Shown here: piece by piece, positions 38,138 through 47,990 of the stretch
Layout: each line of letters opens with the position of its first letter
Numbering within the stretch: the stretch's first letter is position 1
NCBI RefSeq assembly: GCF_000176915.2
Contig: NC_014844.1
Span: 3,100,001-3,164,000, forward strand
Direction of reading: 5' to 3'
DNA: 64,000 nt
From: Pseudodesulfovibrio aespoeensis Aspo-2
Lineage (GTDB): Bacteria > Desulfobacterota > Desulfovibrionia > Desulfovibrionales > Desulfovibrionaceae
The notes under the pieces: generated by a model
Databases searched by the model: none
What the model saw: only the letters and a program-made list of their open reading frames with translations
Told to the model about the DNA's origin: nothing
Translations under genes and position numbers: made by a program

Positions 38138-38172
38138 CCCCCCGTGGCCCGGCACAGCCGGACCACGGGGGG
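38138..38172. terminator. bidirectional terminator between dctM and ald
   Basis: CCCCCCGTGG (38138-38147) pairs with CCACGGGGGG (38163-38172). On the minus strand the hairpin is followed by TCTTTTCTTG. It serves the convergent ald gene and probably dctM. Confidence 0.75.
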
Positions 38173-38227
38173 TTCTACACTTTCGGGCCGGGCGGCCTGG
38201 CCAGACCGCCCTGCCCGCAGGGAATCT

Positions 38228-39331
38228 CTAGAGCACGTCCGCCGGGGTCACGGAGTCGATGCCCAGCGCCTGACCCACGGCCGGGCAGGTCAGCTTGCCC
38301 TCGAAGGTGTTCAGGCCCAGGGCCAGACCAGGGTCCTTTTTCAGGGCGCCCATGCCGTCGCGGGCAATGCGCATGGCGTAGGGCAGGGTCTGGTTGACCA
38401 GGGCAAAGGTGGAGGTGCGGGGCACCGCGCCGGGCATGTTGGCCACGCCGTAGTGGACCACACCGTCCACGGTGTAGACCGGGTTGTCGTGGGTGGTGGC
38501 CTTGATGGTCTCCACGCAGCCGCCCTGGTCCACGGCCACGTCCACGATGACCGAGCCTTCCTTCATGGTCGGCAGCATCTCGCGGGTGACCAGCTTGGGA
38601 GCCTTGGCGCCGGGCACCAGCACAGCGCCGATAACCAGATCCGCACTCTGAATGGCAGCGCGGATGTTGGGCTCGGTGGAGGCCATGGTGGTCACCCGGC
38701 CCTGGAAGATGTCGTCCAGGTACTGCAACCGGCGATGGGAGAGGTCGAGGATGGTCACCTGCGCACCCATGCCCACGGCGATGCGGGCCGCGTTGGTGCC
38801 GACCACGCCGCCGCCGATGACCACCACCGAGGCCGGGGCCACGCCGGGCACGCCGCCCAGCAGCATGCCGCGTCCGCCCTGGTTCTTCTCAAGGTAATGC
38901 GCGCCCACCTGGGTGGCCATGCGTCCGGCCACCTCGCTCATGGGGGTGAGCAGCGGCAGGGAGCCGTCGGGCAGGGTCACGGTCTCGTAGGCGATGCCAA
39001 TGGTGCCCGCCTTGAGCAGGGCGCGGGTCAGGGATCCGGCAGCGGCAAGGTGCAGGTAGGTGAAGAGAATGAGGTCCTTGCGCAGGAAGCCGAACTCGGA
39101 CTCCAGCGGCTCCTTGACCTTGATGACCATCTGCGCGCCCCAGGCCTCGGCGGCAGTGACCATTTTGGCTCCGGCAGCGGCATATTCCTCGTCGCTCAGA
39201 CCGCTGCCCAGGCCGGCGCCGGCCTCGACCAGCAGGGTGTGGCCCTGGCGCACCAGGGTTTCGACCGCGCCGGGGGTCATGGCGACACGATTCTCCAGTG
39301 TTTTGATTTCCTTGGGAATACCGATGATCAT
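38228..39331 (-). CDS. ald: alanine dehydrogenase
   Basis: A 367-aa NAD-dependent enzyme interconverting alanine and pyruvate plus ammonia. The start '[20 protein letters not shown]' is the family signature, '[10 protein letters not shown]' carries the catalytic His, and '[20 protein letters not shown]' binds NAD. ATG 39331 has AAGGAG upstream. It follows an Lrp-type regulator by 44 nt in the same direction and is probably activated by it in response to alanine. Confidence 0.96.
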   Translation of the reverse strand: MIIGIPKEIKTLENRVAMTPGAVETLVRQGHTLLVEAGAGLGSGLSDEEYAAAGAKMVTAAEAWGAQMVIKVKEPLESEFGFLRKDLILFTYLHLAAAGSLTRALLKAGTIGIAYETVTLPDGSLPLLTPMSEVAGRMATQVGAHYLEKNQGGRGMLLGGVPGVAPASVVVIGGGVVGTNAARIAVGMGAQVTILDLSHRRLQYLDDIFQGRVTTMASTEPNIRAAIQSADLVIGAVLVPGAKAPKLVTREMLPTMKEGSVIVDVAVDQGGCVETIKATTHDNPVYTVDGVVHYGVANMPGAVPRTSTFALVNQTLPYAMRIARDGMGALKKDPGLALGLNTFEGKLTCPAVGQALGIDSVTPADVL

Positions 39332-39375
39332 GACAGGCTCCTTGGTGTTAAAAAATTCGTCCGCCTTGCTGCGGG

Positions 39376-39858
39376 TTAAGCGTTGAACTCTTTGACCACG
39401 GCGTCGGGCAGGAAAAGCCACTTGCGCCGTGATTTCATGACGACGAACGACTCGCTGGAATTGACCCCGCCCACCTTGGAGAGGTCCTGGTCCAGAAAGT
39501 CGTAGAGGTCTCCGATATCCTCGGAGCAGACGATCTCCACGATGATGTCGTAGCGGCCCGTGACCACAGCGCACCAGTTGACGCGCGGCAGGGAGCCGAT
39601 CTGGGCGAGCTTTTCGTCCAGCTGCTCGTGGCTGCTCAGCGAGATGCCCACCAGGGCCACGGTCAGGCCGCGCGCCTTCATGGGGTCGATCAACCCGGCG
39701 ACCTTGAGCACTCCGGCGCAGATCAGATTCTTCATGCGCGAGCGCACCGTGGGCGCGGTCACGCCCATCTCCTCGGCCACCTTGCCGGGCGAGAGCTGCC
39801 CGTCCGCGGTCAGGGCCGCAACCAGCTTCCTGTCATGGGGATCAAGGATGTTCTTCAC
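39376..39858 (-). CDS. Lrp/AsnC family transcriptional regulator
   Basis: A 160-aa regulator with an N-terminal helix-turn-helix ('GKVAEEMGVTAPTVRSRMKN') and a C-terminal RAM ligand-binding domain ('GSLPRVNWCAVVTGRYDII'). Regulators of this type beside ald control alanine catabolism with L-alanine as effector; that role is inferred from position. Confidence 0.9.
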   Translation of the reverse strand: MKNILDPHDRKLVAALTADGQLSPGKVAEEMGVTAPTVRSRMKNLICAGVLKVAGLIDPMKARGLTVALVGISLSSHEQLDEKLAQIGSLPRVNWCAVVTGRYDIIVEIVCSEDIGDLYDFLDQDLSKVGGVNSSESFVVMKSRRKWLFLPDAVVKEFNA

Positions 39859-39907
39859 GAGTGCCTTCCGCGCTTAAATCTTGCTTTTTGAAAATCGGGA
39901 TGTCTTT

Positions 39908-39937
39908 TTTTTACAGAACAGATAAAATCATTGTCAA
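39908..39937 (-). promoter_or_regulatory. candidate promoter of lrp-ald
   Basis: On the minus strand TTGACA (39937-39932) and TAAAAA (39913-39908) are 18 nt apart, in an AT-rich patch within otherwise GC-rich DNA, about 50 nt upstream of the lrp start. Confidence 0.45.
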
Positions 39938-40131
39938 CTTGTATTTTATAAAGAAATGCCGCGGCGCCGAACCGTCGGGTTGCAACGCAGCGCGTCAGGC
40001 ACTGCCGGACTCGCCGCAGGGCGCGGCCCGAACAGGCCTTTGCCGTGAACATAGCACGCCACGTCCGGTGCGCATACCAATGGCCGCCAATAATCACCCC
40101 CGACGCGCGACCGCGCCACGGAACGCGGAAA

Positions 40132-40153
40132 GGGCCGCCCACCCGGACGGCCC
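40132..40153 (-). terminator. terminator after glycine-zipper lipoprotein gene
   Basis: A 9-bp stem (40153-40145 with 40140-40132, one G-T pair) followed by TTT on the minus strand, about 30 nt after the gene's stop. Confidence 0.5.
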
Positions 40154-40182
40154 CTGATCGCGAGCAGGTCGGAACGCGCGGC

Positions 40183-40641
40183 CTACTGGACGAGCTGCCA
40201 GCTGCCGTCGGACTGCCGGTACGCCCTGGCGTACACGGTCTCGGTCCGCCCGTCGGCCATCTGCGCCCGGAGGGTCACGTCGCGCTCGACCCGTCCGTCG
40301 TCGTGAAAGCGCGGCTGCCGGGGAATGGCCTGGTAGTGGGTGCGGGTGTCCGGGTTGACCCAGGCGGTCGGCTGGCCCGAGGGCATGGTCTCCAGCGCGT
40401 GCGCGACCTGGGCGCTGTCGGACTTGTCCATCTCGTTGCCCACGAGGTAGCCCACGAGCAACCCGGCCCCGGCCCCGATGGCCGCGCCAGAGACCTTGTT
40501 CTTGAAGGTCAGCGCGCCCAGGGTGGACCCGGCCAGGGTGCCGAGCATGGCCGCATTCTGGGCCTTGGTGGTGGTGCAGCCCGCCAGGATCGAGAGGGTC
40601 AGGACCAGGACCAGCGCTGGCCTCAGGGGGGTGATCGGCAT
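40183..40641 (-). CDS. glycine-zipper lipoprotein
   Basis: A 152-aa lipoprotein (lipobox LAGC, Cys22). Residues about 32-70 form a glycine zipper ('GTLAGSTLGALTFKNKVSGA', 'AIGAGAGLLVGYLVGNEMDK') as in outer membrane SlyB/17 kDa-like proteins. The C-terminal domain is small and beta-rich. Two GTGCGCAC boxes lie upstream. It probably supports outer membrane integrity. Confidence 0.82.
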   Translation of the reverse strand: MPITPLRPALVLVLTLSILAGCTTTKAQNAAMLGTLAGSTLGALTFKNKVSGAAIGAGAGLLVGYLVGNEMDKSDSAQVAHALETMPSGQPTAWVNPDTRTHYQAIPRQPRFHDDGRVERDVTLRAQMADGRTETVYARAYRQSDGSWQLVQ

Positions 40642-40738
40642 GACAGTTCTCCTTTTCGGCCCGATGCGGCCTTGTGTCGTTGCCGTCAGGATTGCAACGG
40701 ACGTGCCTGATCAAAAATGCTGGAATAACTGCGTATTT

Positions 40739-40787
40739 TGTGCGCACAGTGTGCAAGGCAAAGGGGACGTGGAAAAAGTGTGCGCAC
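40739..40787. promoter_or_regulatory. paired TGTGCGCAC boxes
   Basis: Two identical TGTGCGCAC boxes (40739-40747 and 40779-40787), each containing the palindrome GTGCGCAC, are exactly 40 bp apart, about 100-145 nt upstream of the lipoprotein start. The regulator is unknown. Confidence 0.5.
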
Positions 40788-40828
40788 CGGAATGCAAAAA
40801 TCGTCGCGCGCCCTGAGGGAGGAAGGCG

Positions 40829-42976
40829 CTACTTGGGCGACAGCAGGCGGCTGAGGCTCCCGATGAGGTCATGCTTGAGGATGGGCTTCATGATGAAATC
40901 CCCGATGCCGATGTCGCGCAGCCGGTCGTAGGAGACCGCGTCCGAGAACCCGGTACACAGGATGATGGGCATGTCCGGGCGGATCTTGAGGATTTCGCGG
41001 GCCAGCTCCATGCCGGTCATGTTGGGCATGGTCTGGTCGGTGATGACCAGATCATAGTCCTCGGCCCGGTGCCGGAACGCCTCCAGGGCCTCGATGCTCG
41101 ACGTGCGCGTGACCACCTCGAACCCGCAGGATTCGAGCATCTCGCGGCCTATGTCCGTGAGCGGCTTCTCATCGTCCACGAACAGGATGCGCCCGTCGCG
41201 GAAGACCAGATCGGCGGCGACCTCGGCCACGGGCCGCTCGGCCATGGATATTCTGGGCAGGAGAACATGGAAGGCCGCGCCCGCGCCCGGATGGTTCTCC
41301 AGCTCCAGATAGCCGTCGTGCCGCTTGACGATGCCGTGGACCATGGCCAGCCCCATGCCCGTGCCCTCGCCCTGGGGTTTGGTGGTGAAGAACGGATCAA
41401 AGATGCGGCCTACCACGTCCGGGTCGATGCCCGGCCCGGTGTCGGCCACGCTCAGGCGCACGAACCGCTCCGGGCGGCCCAGATCGGCGGGCGGCAGCAC
41501 CGGGTCTGCGTCGCGCACGTCGGTCAGGGTCACGGTCAGGGTGCCGCCGCTCTCGCCCATGGCGTGGGAGGCGTTGCCGCACAGGTTGAGCATGATCTGG
41601 TGCATCTGGGTGGGGTCCACCAGCACGTTGTCCTGATCGGTCTCGATGCGCGAGATGATCTCCACATTGGCGGGCACGCTGGAGCGCAGGAGTTTGAGGG
41701 CCTCCTTGATCAGCGGGGTCAGGGTGACGGGGTGGCGCTCCTGCGGCCCCTGGCGCGAAAAATTGAGGATCTGGTTGACCAGGTCGCGGGCGCGCTTGCC
41801 CGCCCGGCTGATCTCCCGGACCCGGCGCTCCAGCCCGGAGTCCGGCTCGGCCCCGCTCTCGATGATCTCGGCATAGCCGAGGATGACGCCGAGGATGTTG
41901 TTGAAGTCGTGGGCAATGCCCCCGGCCAGGGTGCCCAGCGCCTCCATCTTCTGCGACTGGCGCAGCTGCTCCTCCATGCGCTTGGGCTCGGAGATGTCGA
42001 AGAGGTAGCCGCGCAGCTCGTCCAGCTCGCCCTCCTCGTCGCGCACGGCGTCGAAGTTGACGATCAGGTGCCGCCGGAGCCCGCCGCGTCCGAGCACCGC
42101 CTCGTGGTTGGTCAGGCGCGAGTCGTCGCCCAGCAGGTCGCGCAGGGGCTCGGGCGCGCCCATGGCGTCCCAGAGCTGGTACAGGTTCACCCCGTGGGCG
42201 TCCTGGGGCGAGGCAAAACCGAAGAGGTTGGCAAAGGCGGTGTTGCAGTCGAGGATCAGGCCGTCCTTGTCCGCGGCCAGGTTGCCGGTGATGTCCTTTT
42301 CGAACAGCAGCCGGTACCGCTGCTCGCTGGCCCTCAGCTCGCGCAGCACGGCGGCGCGCTTGGAGATGTCCAGGCGCAACCTGCGGTTGGCCGCGTTCAG
42401 CTCCGAGGTGCGGGCCTCGACCTTGCTGGCCAGGGTCTCGTTGAGGTCGCGCAGCCGGTTCTCGGCGTCCCACTTGGCGCACAGGGACATGGATATCTGC
42501 TTGAGTTCTGGCGAGCGAAAGGGTTTTTGGATGTAGAGGAGCTTTTCGGGCGGGGTGACGCGCTTGTTGATCTCCTTGAGGGGCACATCGGCCCGCGAGG
42601 AGAGGAGCACGATCTCCACATCCGGGTCCAGGGCGCGCAGACGTTCGGCCAGCCGCAGCCCGGCCAGCGGCTGCCCGCCCGCCTCAAGGTGCATCTCCAC
42701 CAGGGCCACGGAAAAGAGTGCGCCCTGCTCCACGGCCCTGGTCGCCTCGCGCCAGGCCGCCTCCGCCGTCAGACAGGGGACCACCTCAAAGACCGGCTTG
42801 TCCGCCTCGGCTTCCACCTCCTCGCGCGAGGGCAGCTTGACGTCGTCGCCAAAGAGCGCTTCCAACTCGGACGGTTCCTCGCTCTCATAGCAGAGCACGT
42901 CGCGATAGAAGGTGAGCATGTCCTCTTCGTGATCCACGGCGAGGATGCGAAAACTGCGTCTGGTGTCGGCGGCCAC
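40829..42976 (-). CDS. hybrid histidine kinase: receiver-like, PAS, kinase, receiver
   Basis: A 715-aa protein from GTG 42976 (AAGGGA upstream; the frame is open to 43162). The N-terminal receiver-like region carries a long acidic insert ('[14 protein letters not shown]...[10 protein letters not shown]') and Glu where the phosphoacceptor Asp is expected ('[12 protein letters not shown]'). A coiled coil, a PAS domain, HisKA ('[20 protein letters not shown]'), HATPase ('[20 protein letters not shown]') and a normal C-terminal receiver ('[17 protein letters not shown]') follow. Located just past the Tad locus on the same strand, it could act on the Tad activator; that is inference. Confidence 0.87.
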   Translation of the reverse strand: MAADTRRSFRILAVDHEEDMLTFYRDVLCYESEEPSELEALFGDDVKLPSREEVEAEADKPVFEVVPCLTAEAAWREATRAVEQGALFSVALVEMHLEAGGQPLAGLRLAERLRALDPDVEIVLLSSRADVPLKEINKRVTPPEKLLYIQKPFRSPELKQISMSLCAKWDAENRLRDLNETLASKVEARTSELNAANRRLRLDISKRAAVLRELRASEQRYRLLFEKDITGNLAADKDGLILDCNTAFANLFGFASPQDAHGVNLYQLWDAMGAPEPLRDLLGDDSRLTNHEAVLGRGGLRRHLIVNFDAVRDEEGELDELRGYLFDISEPKRMEEQLRQSQKMEALGTLAGGIAHDFNNILGVILGYAEIIESGAEPDSGLERRVREISRAGKRARDLVNQILNFSRQGPQERHPVTLTPLIKEALKLLRSSVPANVEIISRIETDQDNVLVDPTQMHQIMLNLCGNASHAMGESGGTLTVTLTDVRDADPVLPPADLGRPERFVRLSVADTGPGIDPDVVGRIFDPFFTTKPQGEGTGMGLAMVHGIVKRHDGYLELENHPGAGAAFHVLLPRISMAERPVAEVAADLVFRDGRILFVDDEKPLTDIGREMLESCGFEVVTRTSSIEALEAFRHRAEDYDLVITDQTMPNMTGMELAREILKIRPDMPIILCTGFSDAVSYDRLRDIGIGDFIMKPILKHDLIGSLSRLLSPK

Positions 42977-43178
42977 GGGTCGTTCCCTTGCGCAATCCGG
43001 ACCGGCTGCCCGGATGCGCCTGTTTTCCAGAACATAATGAAACGATCTGGAAAAGGAAAGGGCCGGCCCAGGCAGGACCGTGTCCCGATCCTGGCCCAGC
43101 CGCCCCTCCTCATGCGTTGTGTCCGCAGCGGGCCGCGCCCCCTGCCTCGTCCTGGCCGCCATCGCCCGCTCCGACCGG

Positions 43179-44549
43179 CTACAGGTCCGCGCCGTCAGCC
43201 GTGGGGATCATCCGCTCGTAGACCATGGCCCGCTCAAGGCCCAGGGCCGAGAGGATGGCCGGACGCCCGGCCTGGGCCGCGCCCACCGAGTCGTAGCTGC
43301 CCACCAGCACGCGGAACCAGACGCCCTTGTCGCCGAGATCGATCCGGTTGATCCACGGCTCGTACCCCTGCCCCCTGAGCGTGGCGCACTGGGCAAAGGC
43401 GTGGTCGTGATCCTTCCACGAACTGACATGCAGTCCGTAGGTCTTCATCCGTATCATGTCCCCGGAACCCTCCCCGGAGCCGGGCGCATGCGCGATGACG
43501 CGGATGACGCCCTGGGGTGGCGGGCCTGCGGCGGCGGGTGTTGCCGCAGGCCCGCCGGGGATCTGCCCGGCGTCGGGGAAAGACGCCTTGGGCAGCGGGT
43601 TCGGGGTGGAACCGTCCAGATTGCGCGCCGTGGCCGACTTCCGGAAACGGGCGGCCAGCCGGGCGCGGTTGAGATTTTCGGCGGCCTTGACGTAGTAGCT
43701 GGGGGCCAGCTCCACGGCCCGCTCAAAGTACGGCACGGCCTTTTCAGGCTGGTCGTCGGTGAGCAGGACATAGCCGAGGTTGTTGTTGGCCCGGAACGCG
43801 CCGCCCGCGTACTTGAAGGATTCCAGGGCCTCGTCCAGCCGGTCGAGCCGGGTCAGGGCCAGGCCGAGGTTGTTGTAGGTGCGAGGCGAAACGTCGCCGT
43901 CCTTGAGGGCGCGGCGGAAGGCATCGACAGCCAGCCCGTATTCCTTGCGGGCGATGTGGACCACGCCGAGGTTGTTGTATATCTCGCCAGAGCCGCTGGC
44001 AGGGCCGTGGGCCAGGGCTGCGGTGTAATGCTCCACGGCCCGTTCGTGATCCCCGGCACGGTCGCTGAGTATGCCCAGGTAGTTGCTGGCCCGCCACAGG
44101 GTCGGATCAAGGCGCGCGGCCCTTTCCAGGTGCGCGCGCGCCTCGCCGTAGAGCCCGGCCCGGAAGTAGACCGCCCCGGCGGCCCCGTTGGCCACGGCGT
44201 GGTCGGCGTCGCGGGCCAGCACTTCGAGATATTCGGCCAGGGCCTGCTCGTCCAACCCCTTGAGGACCAGGAGGTCGCCCTTCTTGACCCGGACCGAGAG
44301 GTTGTCCGGATCAAGACCTATGGCCGTGTTGTAGTGCATGAAGGCCATCTCCGGCTTGTCGCGGCGCAGGAAGCCGTCGGCCACCTGCTCGTGCTGGGCC
44401 GGGGTCAGGGTGACCGGCCCATCCTCGCCATAGGCGAACTCCTTGAACGACTGGTCATGCTTCGCGGACCCGGCGCACCCGCCGAGCAGCAGCCCGGCCA
44501 GCAGCAGCCCGGCCAGTTGCGCGGCTGTGATGACGATACTTCTCTTCAT
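43179..44549 (-). CDS. tadD: TadD-like TPR lipoprotein with C-terminal SPOR domain
   Basis: A 456-aa lipoprotein (lipobox LGGC, Cys25). It has about seven TPR repeats ('EIYNNLGVVHIARKEYGLAV', 'RTYNNLGLALTRLDRLDEAL') and a C-terminal SPOR-like domain ('YGLHVSSWKDHDHAFAQCAT'). TadD lipoproteins help assemble the secretin. ATG 44549 follows AAAGGAG. It is the last Tad gene of the minus-strand unit, 68 nt after tadC. Confidence 0.85.
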   Translation of the reverse strand: MKRSIVITAAQLAGLLLAGLLLGGCAGSAKHDQSFKEFAYGEDGPVTLTPAQHEQVADGFLRRDKPEMAFMHYNTAIGLDPDNLSVRVKKGDLLVLKGLDEQALAEYLEVLARDADHAVANGAAGAVYFRAGLYGEARAHLERAARLDPTLWRASNYLGILSDRAGDHERAVEHYTAALAHGPASGSGEIYNNLGVVHIARKEYGLAVDAFRRALKDGDVSPRTYNNLGLALTRLDRLDEALESFKYAGGAFRANNNLGYVLLTDDQPEKAVPYFERAVELAPSYYVKAAENLNRARLAARFRKSATARNLDGSTPNPLPKASFPDAGQIPGGPAATPAAAGPPPQGVIRVIAHAPGSGEGSGDMIRMKTYGLHVSSWKDHDHAFAQCATLRGQGYEPWINRIDLGDKGVWFRVLVGSYDSVGAAQAGRPAILSALGLERAMVYERMIPTADGADL

Positions 44550-44617
44550 GGCCTTTTCTCCTTTCCCTTGTCCGGCCCGTGGCCAGACCCGTGAACACGG
44601 CGACGGCGCCCGGCCCG

Positions 44618-45571
44618 TCACATCTTGATCCGTGCAAAGACGTCGATGAACAATATGACCGCCGGCCCCATGATGGCGATGAACAGGGCGGGCAGAATGA
44701 ACCCGATGAGCGGCAGCAGGAGCAGGACCGGCAGCTTGGCCGCCTTTTCCTCGGCCCGCTGCGACCGCTTGGTGCGCATGGCGTCCGAGTAGACTCTGAG
44801 CGTGCGCCCGACGCTGATGCCGAAAATGTCCGCCTGGACCAGGAGCGAGGTCAGGCTGTTCAGGTCGTCGAGCCCCACCCGCTCGGACAGCCCCCGGAGC
44901 GCGTCGCCGCGCCCCTTGCCCGCCCGCAGCTCCAGGGTCAGGAGCTTGAACTCCGCGCTGATGACCGGGCCCGAGGTCCGCATCTCGTGGCAGACCCGGT
45001 CCAGGGCCTGATCAAGCCCCATGCCCGATTCCACGCAGACCACCAGCAGGTCCAGCGCGTCGGGCAGCTCGTTGGCCACGGCCAGCCGCCGCTTGGTGGT
45101 GCGCCGTCTGAGCCACACCTCCGGGCCGTAAACGCCCAGCGCGGCCAGCCCCACGGCCACAAAGCAGGTCAGGGACACGGACAGGTCCGAGAGAGTGAAA
45201 GAACGCACGACCAGGAACAGGGAGGACAGGCACAGCGCCAGGGCGACCTTGGTCCCCTGAAACTTGATGACCGCGCCGGGCGAGCGCAGCCCGGCCTGGA
45301 CGAGCGCCTTGCGCGTCCTGTCCGCCTCGTCGGCGTCCTTTGGCGCAACCTTGGACCCCAACCGCTCGAACGCCCCGCTCACGGCCCGGCGCAGGCCGTC
45401 GAACAGAGGCCGCGATTCGACGGACCGGCCAGTCGGGCCGCCCGCCACGCGCTCGCGCAGCCGCGCCGCCTGCCCCGCACCGCCGAAATATCCGGCCATG
45501 CCCAGCCCGGCCACAAGTACCGTGGCAAAGGCCAGCCCTGCGGCAATGAAAGGGATGAGCGCGCTGTCCAT
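44618..45571 (-). CDS. tadC: Tad pilus inner membrane protein TadC
   Basis: A 317-aa GspF-domain membrane protein with hydrophobic segments at both ends and 'VCVESGMGLDQALDRVCHEM' in the middle, as in TadC. With TadB it forms the inner membrane platform. ATG 45571 starts the membrane segment 'DSALIPFIAAGLAFATVLVA'. It begins 11 nt after tadB. Confidence 0.92.
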   Translation of the reverse strand: MDSALIPFIAAGLAFATVLVAGLGMAGYFGGAGQAARLRERVAGGPTGRSVESRPLFDGLRRAVSGAFERLGSKVAPKDADEADRTRKALVQAGLRSPGAVIKFQGTKVALALCLSSLFLVVRSFTLSDLSVSLTCFVAVGLAALGVYGPEVWLRRRTTKRRLAVANELPDALDLLVVCVESGMGLDQALDRVCHEMRTSGPVISAEFKLLTLELRAGKGRGDALRGLSERVGLDDLNSLTSLLVQADIFGISVGRTLRVYSDAMRTKRSQRAEEKAAKLPVLLLLPLIGFILPALFIAIMGPAVILFIDVFARIKM

Positions 45572-45582
45572 GGTGTCTGCTC

Positions 45583-46557
45583 CTAGACCTGTATCTTGAC
45601 CATGCGACGCATGACCACGATGCCGACGATCATTGAGGCGACCGCGCCCCAGGCCATGGAACGCCCGAGTTCGTTGGTCCACAGCAGGCTGATGTAGTCG
45701 GGATTAATGAAATAAAGCACGCCTGCGATGAAAAACGGCAGGGCCGAGAGCAGCAGGGCCGAGATGCGCCCCTCGGCAGAGAGCACCCGGACCTTGCCGA
45801 ACAGGGCGAACCGCTCGCGCACCAGCCGGGCGATGTTGGCAATGATCTCGGCCAGGTTGCCGCCGGTCTCGCGCTGGATGTTGACCGAGACGACGAAGAA
45901 CTTGAGGTCTTCCACATCCACCCGCAGCTGGAGATTGGCCAGGGCGCGGTCCACGTCCATGCCGTAGTTGATCTCGTCGAGCGTCTTGCCGAACTCGCCG
46001 CCAATGGGGTCCGCGAATTCGTTGGCCACCATGCGCATGCCCCCGCCAAAGGTGTGCCCGGCCTTGAGGGCGCGGCTCATGAGGTCGAGCGCCTCGGGCA
46101 GTTGCGCCTGGAACCGGCCCATGCGCCGTGCCTTGAGCCTGCGCAGATGCCACACGGGCATGGAGCCGAGCAGCCAGGCCAGGACCATGCCCACCCACAG
46201 CCTGTCGGCCATGGCCAGGCCCGCGTACGCGCCGAGCAGCCCGAGCAGTCCGCAGGCGAGCAGATACACGCCCGCCGTGCCCCTGGCATTGGCCTGGCTG
46301 ATGGTCCGCTTGAGACCCGCGGCCAGACGCATGCCCGAGAGCATCCGGTTGAACCACGGCATGGAGCTCATGGCCGATTGCTTGAGCACCAGATCAATGG
46401 CCCCGGCCTCGCTCCCGGTCAGGGCAAACCGGCGCAGCCTGTGCTGCACCCGCTCGCGGGCGGCGGCCTGGCCCGCCCGCGTGAGCGACGCCACGCCGGT
46501 GAGCAGCAGAAAAACGATAACGCCGCCGCCAAGGGCAATGAGCAGTGACACGGGCAT
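45583..46557 (-). CDS. tadB: Tad pilus inner membrane protein TadB
   Basis: A 324-aa GspF-domain membrane protein, 'LMSRALKAGHTFGGGMRMVA' being the conserved TadB helix and 'INIQRETGGNL'-like 'VNIQRETGGNLAEIIANIAR' the second. Start 2 nt after tadA. Confidence 0.93.
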   Translation of the reverse strand: MPVSLLIALGGGVIVFLLLTGVASLTRAGQAAARERVQHRLRRFALTGSEAGAIDLVLKQSAMSSMPWFNRMLSGMRLAAGLKRTISQANARGTAGVYLLACGLLGLLGAYAGLAMADRLWVGMVLAWLLGSMPVWHLRRLKARRMGRFQAQLPEALDLMSRALKAGHTFGGGMRMVANEFADPIGGEFGKTLDEINYGMDVDRALANLQLRVDVEDLKFFVVSVNIQRETGGNLAEIIANIARLVRERFALFGKVRVLSAEGRISALLLSALPFFIAGVLYFINPDYISLLWTNELGRSMAWGAVASMIVGIVVMRRMVKIQV

Positions 46558-46559
46558 GG

Positions 46560-47990
46560 CTACCCCCGTCTCCCGGCCAGGGGCGAGACCTCGAACATGT
46601 CGCGCGGGAACGTGTGGCCCATGCGTTCGAGCTTCTGCGCGAACCTGGGCCGGATGCCACGGGCCGTGAAATACCCCTCCACCTTGCCCTCGGCGCTGAC
46701 GTTGGTCTGCTCAAAGGCGAATATCTCCTGCATGGTGATCATCTCGCCCTCCATGCCCGTGACTTCCTGGATGGAGATGACCTTTCTGGTGCCGTCCACC
46801 AGCCGGGTGGCCTGGATGATCACTTCGATGGCCGACGAGATGTACCGCTTCATGGAAATGGGCGAGAGGTTGAGCCCGGCCATGGAGACCATGGTCTCAA
46901 GGCGCATGAGCGCGTCGCGCGGGGTGTTGGCGTGGACCGTGGTCAGGGAGCCGTCGTGGCCGGTGTTCATGGCCTGGAGCATGTCCAGGGCCTCGGAGGC
47001 GCGCACCTCGCCGAGAATGATGCGGTCCGGGCGCATGCGCAGGCAGTTCTTGACCAGCTCGCGCTGGCCGATCTCGCCGCGCCCCTCGATGTTGGCCGGG
47101 CGCGTCTCCAGCCGGACCACATGGTCCTGCTTGAGTTGCAGCTCGGCGGCGTCCTCGATGGTGACGATGCGCTCGTCCTCCGGGATGCTGCGCGACAGGC
47201 AGTTGAGCAGCGTGGTCTTGCCCGATCCCGTGCCGCCGGAGATGACCACGTTGAGCCGCGCCTTGACGATGCCGTCCATCAGCTCGGCCATGGGCTGGGT
47301 CAGGGAGTTGAAGGCGATGAGGTCGGATGTCTCCAGCGGGTCCTTGGAAAACTTGCGGATGGAGAGCGACGGGCCGTCGATGGCCAGCGGCGGGATGATG
47401 GCGTTGACGCGCGAGCCGTCGAGCAGGCGCGCGTCCACCAGGGGCTGCGACTCGTCGATGCGCCGCCCCACCAGGGAGACGATGCGGTCGATGATCCTGC
47501 GCAGGTGGTTGTCGTCCTTGAACCGGGCCGGGGTCAGCTCCAGCTTGCCCGCCCGCTCCACATAGACCTGGCGGTAGCCGTTGACCAGGATGTCGTTGAC
47601 CGTGGGGTCCTTGATGTACGGCTCAAGCGGCCCCAGGCCGATGACCTCGTCCTGGATCTCGGAGAGCATCCGCTTGCGCTCGGCCAGGTTGAGGGGCGCG
47701 TTCTGGAACTCCTCCCAGAGCAGCCCCTCGGCCACCCTGGCCACCTCGGCGCGCATGTCCGCCTCGCCCAGGGCGTCGAGCAGCGAGAGGTCGATCATGT
47801 CGATAAGCCGGTCGTGGATGCGCGTCTTGATCTCGAAGTAATGGTCCGCCATGTCCGCGCGCACGGACTTGGCCGCGCCGCGACCAGAAGCGGAGGCAGA
47901 AGCAACGGAAGGGGCGGAAGAAGACGCCGTGGTTCCGGCCTTGGCCGCAGTGCGGGCGGGCCTGCCGCTCAACCTTGCAGCCAGGCTCAT
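46560..47990 (-). CDS. tadA: Tad pilus ATPase TadA/CpaF
   Basis: A 476-aa secretion ATPase. Walker A '[17 protein letters not shown]', Asp box '[14 protein letters not shown]' and Walker B-region '[20 protein letters not shown]' followed by '[14 protein letters not shown]' are all intact. It powers pilin extension and possibly retraction. It overlaps the tadZ end by 4 nt. Confidence 0.96.
   Translation of the reverse strand: MSLAARLSGRPARTAAKAGTTASSSAPSVASASASGRGAAKSVRADMADHYFEIKTRIHDRLIDMIDLSLLDALGEADMRAEVARVAEGLLWEEFQNAPLNLAERKRMLSEIQDEVIGLGPLEPYIKDPTVNDILVNGYRQVYVERAGKLELTPARFKDDNHLRRIIDRIVSLVGRRIDESQPLVDARLLDGSRVNAIIPPLAIDGPSLSIRKFSKDPLETSDLIAFNSLTQPMAELMDGIVKARLNVVISGGTGSGKTTLLNCLSRSIPEDERIVTIEDAAELQLKQDHVVRLETRPANIEGRGEIGQRELVKNCLRMRPDRIILGEVRASEALDMLQAMNTGHDGSLTTVHANTPRDALMRLETMVSMAGLNLSPISMKRYISSAIEVIIQATRLVDGTRKVISIQEVTGMEGEMITMQEIFAFEQTNVSAEGKVEGYFTARGIRPRFAQKLERMGHTFPRDMFEVSPLAGRRG

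Larger units (their letters stand above)
39859..40182. other. intergenic gap upstream of lrp-ald
   Basis: These 324 nt hold the likely lrp promoter (39908-39937) and the terminator of the lipoprotein gene (40132-40153). The rest is GC-rich with no gene that I can support. Confidence 0.6.
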
